From positions 19,334,932 to 19,398,931 of the forward strand of contig NC_092679.1 in assembly GCF_964355755.1 (NCBI RefSeq): a stretch of 64,000 bases of DNA, read 5' to 3'. Both the position numbers and the translations under genes were made by a program. This stretch comes from Antedon mediterranea (Eukaryota; Echinodermata; Crinoidea; Comatulida; Antedonidae). Of this stretch, positions 58,901 through 64,000 are shown piece after piece. How positions within the stretch are numbered: the first letter of the stretch is position 1; each line of letters begins with the position of its first letter. The notes under the pieces were generated by a model. That model was not told the origin of the DNA, searched no databases, and worked only from the letters and a program-made list of their open reading frames with translations.

Positions 58901-61900
58901 TATATAACATCTAGACGTTTTTTTTTCGTACACAAAAATGTTTCAAAAAGTACTATTTAACGATCGTTGAATAGTGCGTACTATTGCACGCCATGTGACC
59001 CACATTCGTCCAATCAAATGACAGGAATTTATATAGGTGTTATATAAAAGAACTTATTTGCAAGTCGCTAAATTGTTTTTCAATATTATAATGTTCTAAT
59101 AACGTGTATTATTTCCGACTTGTGGTATATACCTCGCAAACTAGACTATTTAACGAGTCGTAAATAAGTTCCTTAACTAGATTTGATGACTTTTTGTATT
59201 ACTCACGCGATATGTAACTTACTTAAATGAGTCTTGAATTAAACAGTACATGTATGTTTTGATCATTTTTAAATTCCTTTTTCAAATCAACATCAAGATT
59301 AGATATTCGCATCAAAGTATTCAAAATTGTATACACTGTTCAATAAATAACTAGATAGGCCTGAGATAGTTTTCAATCAAATGTTCAAGCACAGTGTAGG
59401 CCTATACATTGTAAGTGACATCGTTCACACTGGGCACATACAAATGGTGCCTAATATACGCTAGTGCATTTAAAAAAAGTTTTGACCGAAGGATTGTCCT
59501 TCCTATTTTGATATTAGATAACACACCATATTTTACGTTTGATCACGATTTAACCTAGTTCATATGAGTGTCACTACATGACCTAAATAGACATACATAC
59601 AATACATTTCACTTTCTTTCTTTTGGACTTAAGGCCCATTTACACTAGGACATAAAACAAAATAAATTAGAACGGGTTTAGTTTCTAGGATAATCATAAT
59701 TAAATCAATTTACGTCGTAATCAATAATAAACAATAACATATTTTTATTGTCACGATATTATATTTCTCTTAGTCCTACTAATCATGATTTTGATTGGAC
59801 GTGTGAAAATATCATTTTCATCAAAGGAAGCATACATGGTTATCGTGTAGTTCTACGGTGAAATTTTTTTATATTTCTTGTGTTTTATGCATGGAAAATG
59901 CATATCTATGTATCGTTATCGTCCTAGTGTAAATTGGCATTTACACGATATTTCGGGACGATATTATAACAACATTTTGTGAATAGTGAACATTTTCATT
60001 GGAAAAATTGTGATTAAAAATAGGTAATAGTTGATCTGAAGCCTGAGTAGGAAACACATAATATATAGTTTTGCACTGCATTTTTGTATGAACATGTAGG
60101 AATAGGCCTAGCTTAGTCATAAGAATGTCCACCCTATATGTTTCAAAATCCTGAATCCGCCACTGGAGGTTCATGTAGCTATGCTGCACTGGGGCGAAAA
60201 TCATCCAACACTATAAGTACCATCAATTAAGCATTAATTGTTGATGGATCTCTTTGATCATTTCAGACTTTTCATTCCTTTTACAGACGATTGCAGTCAA
60301 AAAATAAACATGTCCCCGGATATTATTATGACCCCGGCTAATTCAATCTATTGTGTCTTTGGAACATTTTCTGCTCGAGCGACTGAGACATAATTACCGC
60401 AGTCACCACATGAATCTGATTTTACAATTTTCATTTAAAACCGTTTTTAACTGATTTATAACTATTGTGATTGGTATTGAGGATAACAAAACAACTTGGA
60501 ACTGTTACAAATTAGTTACAGCAGACAGATATCACAGTTCAATAAGCAACTGATTCGAGTTCATAGCAAGTTCAAGCGAAGAGAAAATATTTATATCATT
60601 TTCGCTCGGATAGTCCTATTTTACTAAATATCAAGTTTATTGTTTCAGTTTTCAGGGAGATTTAGGAAATAAATAAAGTTTCTTTAGATACTACAGAATC
60701 TGACAAACAAGTAGCCAATAATATGGATTTGAGTGTCGGGGAAAGTTCCGGGCAGGTTACCATTCCGTTTACACGGAATAATACTTTAAGATCCTACCAT
60801 TAATTGTGTCCACACAGGAGTAACATTTATTTCTCGGCAAAATGTTTTCTACTGTTTCGACTCAAATCCAACCTGTCATCTTAGATTAAGTAGTTGATCT
60901 ATAGGTTTGTTAATAAACCTGGCTTCATTGAAACCATTTGCTAAAGATAAACTCAAGTAGGTCTACATGCGACGACCCTTAACACATAGTACCCCTCAAT
61001 ATAATAATCAATGGTGTTTGTCACTGTTCCTGGTATAGACATCGAAGGAATATTTTGGTAAAGTTTGGTTCCCATTTAGAAGCAATTCTTAACACTAGAC
61101 CCAACTAAATCTATGGCGGGCTAAATTGTCATTTAATCATTAAATGAGATATCTCTTTTTAAACTAAGGTATCTCTATTGAAAACTATAGGATATCTTTG
61201 TTAATGATTATATGACAGTTTGGCCCGCCATAGATATTAATGTGACAGTTTGGATGATCCATCGCGTCGTGATAGGTCAAATTACATATGGCGCGCGTAC
61301 GTTCTTGCGTTACGTACTTTAAGTGGAAATCGAGCTTAAAGGTTAGGTTTACTGTACTTGCAATAGCATTTACGAAATAATTGTTATAAAAAGGCAGTTG
61401 TTAGATTGCATGGTTATAATACGTTTCTTGTTTACAACTCCGGTCAATTATGTTTGTAGCCTCCGAAGTTTATGAATGACCGGCAAAAGAACGTCAAACA
61501 ATGATAACCCGTACATAAGAGTTTATCCTGATATCGAATAAATGGCGTTTCAAAAGCTAAACAAATACAAATAGGGGGCTTACAAAACCACATAATCTCC
61601 TTATTGTGTGTCGATGAAGGTTCAAACCGAGTCGCCTGTCTTTGAATGAGCATTTTTGTATCATTCTTTGGGACATTTAGTTTGTATATGTTCTGTACTT
61701 ACAAACGTAATATGTTTAACCTTGCAAAATTGATTATAAATTAAGTTGAATGAATTGGAATTACAATTTGCTTCCGATTGCTAATGTAATAATAGAAGTT
61801 TACAAAGAGACTAGAATAATGCTAATTAAGTTTATATTCCGGTTCTAATTAATTATTGCACAATAGGACTGCGTAACAATTACTTTTTTTTACGCGTGCG

Positions 61901-63503
61901 TCTAAAGCAGTATAACCATGGACCTATGAATTAATCTAATTTAGGTCCATTATAACCTTATGTCTATAGCGACAAAAAAAATCTAGATTATCTCCTCTTC
62001 TGACAGCAATCTTAATCCAATGTGATACCGTATGTAAGATATGATTTAGAGACTTAGGTTAATCATGGAGTTATGTTGCTGGTGGTATGACCTGTTGCTG
62101 TTAGTAGACACGATACTGTAGGACCATTGACATGTCGTTAGCCACGATATCTTACACGAATCGGCTGCAATTTAAGGGCTACACTACAACCATAAGCAAA
62201 CACTATAATGTCAGTGTTTGTTACGATAAAACGATAAGAAAGGGAGTCAATATTTGACCAGAATTAACTTGAATGGCAATGAAATAAAATATTCCATGGC
62301 ATCATCATTCTCATGGACAATGGACAATGAAAGGTCAATTCCCATCAACTAATAGAAATATTGTTGACGAAAAATGTCTAGAATACCTTCCTTCCAGTAC
62401 AGTAAATATTGTAAAATGCAATAAAATCCCGTGCACAATGATTGTATTTGAGGTGTTACGTAGCGGTAGACGTTACCGTTCCATCATCTCTCGTACAAAT
62501 ATGTTTCGTAACAGCTTTTATCCAGCTGCCGTTCGGGCATTGAAGCGGCTTGTCAGTACGTACGAGAGTGATGCGAAACTTTGTAGTTGTTTTTCGTTTA
62601 TCTGTTTTTGTATATCTCAGAGCAAACATAATTTCTATGTATATTTTATATGCAAATGACAATAAATGGAAGTAATTTTCCACTGATGAATGAATGAATA
62701 TGATCAAGTATCATTTCTCTTTCGTACAAAAAAGAAACTATTTCAGGTAAAATCATAGGTACGGTCTGCTGATACTGAGAATATAATGTAATAGTAATAG
62801 GTCCATGTGGAGGAGTGAGATGTACTTTTAAAGCAAGTTAATCAGCTTACCTGCCCTAATTGACATTCGGATTATACCGATAAGGCTATAATGCAAATAT
62901 TGAAATCTTGCAAGGGCAATGAATCTCGTGTAGTTCATTGGCATCTTTTATTTTTTCTAGTTCTACAATGACGTAATAATGCTAGTTGCTGAAGGCCTAC
63001 CGGGAAATGAAATATAATATACTAAATGGAAAGCACATTATTCAGTGGCGTAACGCAGAGGCCCTTGGTTTAGAAGCCCTAAGTAGCCCTCCAACGCTGG
63101 AGGCCTCGGGCGTTTTTAGCTTTTTTCGACATATTTTAATGTCTGTTTCCCCTCTGAGCACTGCTCACGGCCACCATAAGCTCCGGGGCCCTATAGGTTT
63201 AGCCAGTGAGCGCTCATAGTCGTTACTACGCCACTGATATTATCACAGTCGATACCTCAATCCCCACCACCACTCTTGTCCCAAGGTGCCAGTAAGTACA
63301 AAACTTAATTATCGCCACCGAGGTAATTATTATTACTCGGTCATTAAGAAATATTTTTCAAATCTTTACCTGGTATCAAAGTCTGCTAGAAACGGTGCAA
63401 TCAGTCTTGTTGGGTAATTTGAAAGATATGTAGGCCGACTAAAATCGTACGCCTTCTCACCGAGTGGGGTTGGTTCGAACTTTAAAAACCCGTCAGTATG
63501 TAC
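46901..63503 (-). CDS. NID: Nidogen (entactin), 21 exons in window, 1071 residues, N terminus off the right edge
   Basis: Secreted basement-membrane linker; in vertebrates it joins laminin, collagen IV and perlecan. Exons: 63370-63503, 57760-57916, 57346-57533, 56945-57096, 56672-56797, 56249-56485, 54309-54509, 53549-53782, 53173-53301, 52358-52471, 52102-52215, 51161-51283, 50369-50482, 49478-49606, 48936-49058, 48614-48847, 48322-48493, 47893-48050, 47580-47709, 47295-47410, 46901-47031. Order: NIDO domain ([21 protein letters not shown]), acidic linker, EGF, G2F beta-barrel ([32 protein letters not shown]), seven EGF modules (calcium-type DINEC in the last), YWTD propeller ([59 protein letters not shown]) and a terminal EGF ([16 protein letters not shown]). 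No thyroglobulin type-1 module is seen. The signal-peptide exon is outside the window. Confidence 0.92.
47075..47255. mobile_element. Tigger/pogo-like MITE remnant
   Basis: AAGAAGACACCTTCGGGACAC on the left and AATAAAGGTGTCCTAAAGGA on the right, with AATAGGGAGTGTCTCCTGAA inside. Nidogen last intron; related to 49735-49875. Confidence 0.5.
48239..48350. repeat. 56-bp tandem duplication covering a nidogen exon end and donor
   Basis: CTCTTTACAATAAAA, TTACCCGCCAACAGGATCAA and CAACAGAACG occur twice (48239-48294, 48295-48350). The inner copy holds the functional 3' end of exon 48322-48493. The outer copy repeats the codons for VVDPVGG and a GTAACG donor inside the intron. Confidence 0.85.
49298..49444. 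mobile_element. MITE family B copy (GGTTCCCACTAGGAC ends)
   Basis: ATCTTGGTTCCCACTAGGACA pairs with GTCCTAGTGGGAACCAAGCTTAA. Interior words GCAAGTAATCACGACACGAT and AACTCGCTTGCATTGCGC. Nidogen intron. Confidence 0.8.
49735..49875. mobile_element. Tigger/pogo-like MITE remnant
   Basis: AGAACACCTCATTTAAGGGG and CACTTTCCCGTGAAACG on the left and AGAGGGGTTCTATAAACTTG on the right. Confidence 0.45.
50196..50357. mobile_element. MITE family A copy, 11 bp from a nidogen donor
   Basis: TTAAGCTCTGTCTACACTTTC to GATAATGTAGACAGAGCTTAA, TTAA at both ends. It ends just inside the intron next to exon 50369-50482. Confidence 0.85.
50614..51045. repeat. Three-copy tandem repeat, period about 147 bp
   Basis: AAACGGCGCCCCGTATTAACC starts at 50614, 50761 (GTACTAACC) and 50907. 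Each unit continues with ACTATAGTGGGTCAACTCAT and TTGAATTTTGGTCTCACAAA. High identity implies recent duplication. Nidogen intron between EGF exons. Confidence 0.9.
51412..51703. mobile_element. MITE family B copy with internal triplication
   Basis: AGCTTGGTTCTCACTTGGACA to TCCAAGTGAGAATCAAGTTTT. The core GCGATCATGGATCATTTGAA with GTGATTAGTCGTCGTTGCAT is present three times, so the element is almost twice normal length. Confidence 0.8.
51897..52045. mobile_element. MITE family B copy
   Basis: GTGGTTCCCACTTGGACGCA to TGCGTCCAAGGGAACACATCAAGC, interior CGCACCACAAATAATTTGAC. Confidence 0.75.
52916..53064. mobile_element. MITE family A copy
   Basis: TAAAGCACTTTCTACACTATC to GATAGTGTAGACAGAGCTTAA. 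Nidogen intron. Confidence 0.8.
53341..53505. mobile_element. MITE family B copy, worn
   Basis: GCTTGCTTCCAACTTGGACC to CCAACTAGGAAGGAAACTTT; interior GTGATTTGATCAATTACAAT and TCGTGATTGGTCAAATTACT. Confidence 0.6.
53954..54166. mobile_element. MITE family B copy with TTAA at both ends
   Basis: TTAAAGCTTGGTTCTTACTAG to CTAGTGGGAACCACGCTTAA, 213 bp. The interior is GC-richer than neighbours (CCCCCGCCGCCCCGCATGCG). Confidence 0.8.
54510..56248. other. Nidogen intron with an AGGCCT-rich, promoter-like patch
   Basis: No nidogen exon here. 55500-55990 is dense in TAGGCCTAG/GGCCTAGGCC words, like the flanks of HYLS1 and RTRAF. A short ATG frame at 55573 ([15 protein letters not shown]) is followed by GTAAGT. 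This could be the 5' end of a nested plus-strand transcript; no further exon is evident. Confidence 0.4.
57970..58376. mobile_element. Inverted-repeat element (TACCGTGAATCTTCTAATAG ends), 407 bp
   Basis: TACCGTGAATCTTCTAATAGT on the left mirrors AATTAGAAGATTTACGGTA on the right. The interior repeats AATAGTAACCC in both orientations many times. TA flanks fit a Tc1/mariner-like MITE. Nidogen intron 1. Confidence 0.75.
58732..59048. mobile_element. Fold-back element, inverted copy of 46001-46466
   Basis: It carries the same palindrome (AATAATGGCACGAGGTGAAT; TTGATATAACCTTTCATCAT) and terminus (GGTGTTATATAA) in reverse orientation. It lacks roughly 150 bp found inside the 46001 copy. Confidence 0.8.
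59632..59940. mobile_element. MITE with TTAAGGCCCATTTACACTAG end, about 310 bp
   Basis: TTAAGGCCCATTTACACTAGGAC on the left, GTCCTAGTGTAAATTGGC on the right. No coding capacity. Confidence 0.75.
61058..61339. mobile_element. MITE family B copy with a second inverted structure inside
   Basis: AAAGTTTGGTTCCCATTTAGA to TTAAGTGGAAATCGAGCTTAA. Inside, CTATGGCGGGCTAAATTGTC (about 61111) is mirrored by TTTGGCCCGCCATAG (about 61219), a nested fold-back. Confidence 0.65.
62440..62700 (+). mobile_element. 3' end of a non-LTR retrotransposon
   Basis: The frame at 62462-62560 reads [20 protein letters not shown] followed by VRALKRL. It resembles the short conserved C-terminal tail of reverse-transcriptase ORFs in CR1/L2-type elements. 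It ends with ACAATAAATGGAAG and a TGAATGAATGAA tail, as such elements do. Only the extreme 3' end is present. Confidence 0.6.
63043..63235. mobile_element. Short element with CAGTGGCGTA / TACGCCACTG ends
   Basis: 193 bp with 10-bp terminal inverted repeats of hAT style (CAG...CTG). The GC-rich interior (AACGCAGAGGCCC, CTGCTCACGG, AGCCAGTGAGCGCTC) matches the worn copy at 10742-10900. Confidence 0.7.
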
Positions 63504-63745
63504 CTGTGTATAAAAAAAAAGCAGGTCTCGTAAAAAGCGTGTCATAATCAAACAACAACAACAAACGCACAAAGTACGTACATTGTACGTACGCACATAA
63601 CATACGTATAAAGTATACGCTAAAAAGTCGTCAGTATGTACCTGTACAATAAAACAGACTCATTAAAAGTGAGTCACTTGTCAAACCAAACAACATCAAA
63701 CGCATAAAGTATGTACAACGTACGTACGCACATATACGCAATCAT
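63480..63745. repeat. Tandem duplication of about 150 bp covering a nidogen acceptor site
   Basis: GTCAGTATGTACCTGT, then ATAAAA, AACAACATCAAACGC-like words and GTACGTACGCACAT occur twice (from about 63492 and about 63630). On the minus strand the outer copy repeats the acceptor and the first five codons of the nidogen exon at 63370-63503. Confidence 0.8.
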
Positions 63746-64000
63746 GATTGCGTGAATGATCACATATAGGAACCAATGCTGTCGTAACCAGTAATAAACG
63801 TTTATTTAAAAAATTCATCGAAAATAAAATTATGTAAAATTCGTGCTTAAACCAATAATGATATACACAGACAGACACAGAAGTTTTTCTTTTATTTATT
63901 GGTAATTAGTTTGAGAATTTCTGCTGTTTTGAAGTGCAGACAAATACATATGAAGTGTATTACATTGTAACGAGAGGCGGATTATTTAAATGGTTGTTAA

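Larger units (their letters stand above)
57917..63369. other. Nidogen intron 1 (as seen), 5.4 kb
   Basis: No nidogen exon is detected between the two NIDO exons. It holds the elements at 57970, 58732, 59632, 61058, 62440 and 63043. 60200-61050 and 61340-62300 show no recognised feature. Confidence 0.6.

Noticed and set aside
62327..62659. Independent protein-coding gene of 110 residues
   Set aside because: Only the segment from about 62460 is protein-like and it matches a reverse-transcriptase tail followed by a retrotransposon 3' tail.

Overview
This window is animal nuclear DNA. It is AT-rich, its genes are split by GT-AG introns, and it is dense in short transposons. The gene set (GPR137, GALNT7, HYLS1, TECPR2, RTRAF, nidogen) is bilaterian. 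Compact introns, tRNA-derived SINEs and many small inverted-repeat elements suggest a marine invertebrate deuterostome, possibly an echinoderm. The species is an inference that the sequence does not settle.

Layout from left to right: first coding exon of a GPR137-family lysosomal membrane protein (minus, continues off the left edge); a roughly 3 kb satellite of about 44 units of 67 bp; a small three-exon gene for an unrecognised 102-residue protein (plus); a complete nine-exon GALNT7-like O-glycosyltransferase (minus, 598 aa); divergent from it, a complete HYLS1 centriolar gene (plus, 319 aa); convergent with that, a complete 14-exon TECPR2 autophagy gene (minus, 1378 aa); divergent from TECPR2, a complete seven-exon RTRAF gene (plus, 242 aa); and a nidogen gene (minus, 21 exons seen, 1071 residues, N terminus off the right edge). 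I joined exons by hand using GT/AG sites, reading phase and family similarity. All complete frames close without a stop, and the nidogen frame stays open to its stop.

The genes form no operon or single pathway. GALNT7 (Golgi O-glycosylation) and nidogen (basement membrane) serve the secretory and matrix side. TECPR2 and GPR137 act at autophagosome, ER-exit and lysosome membranes. HYLS1 acts at centrioles and cilia. RTRAF acts in tRNA ligation and RNA transport. GALNT7/HYLS1 and TECPR2/RTRAF are head-to-head pairs about 0.9 and 1.1 kb apart and could share promoters.

Most other recognisable sequence is repeats. One TTAA-flanked MITE family has at least 12 copies, and several unrelated MITEs share a similar terminal layout. 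There are also tRNA-derived SINEs, a non-LTR retrotransposon 3' end, minisatellites and microsatellites. Two patterns stand out. Exon edges or gene tails are tandemly duplicated as decaying copies at four places (HYLS1, RTRAF and two nidogen exons). One MITE end coincides with the TECPR2 stop codon. I found no CRISPR array, prokaryotic defence system or clearly novel multi-gene system; the strongest unknowns are the 102-residue protein and the repeat biology.
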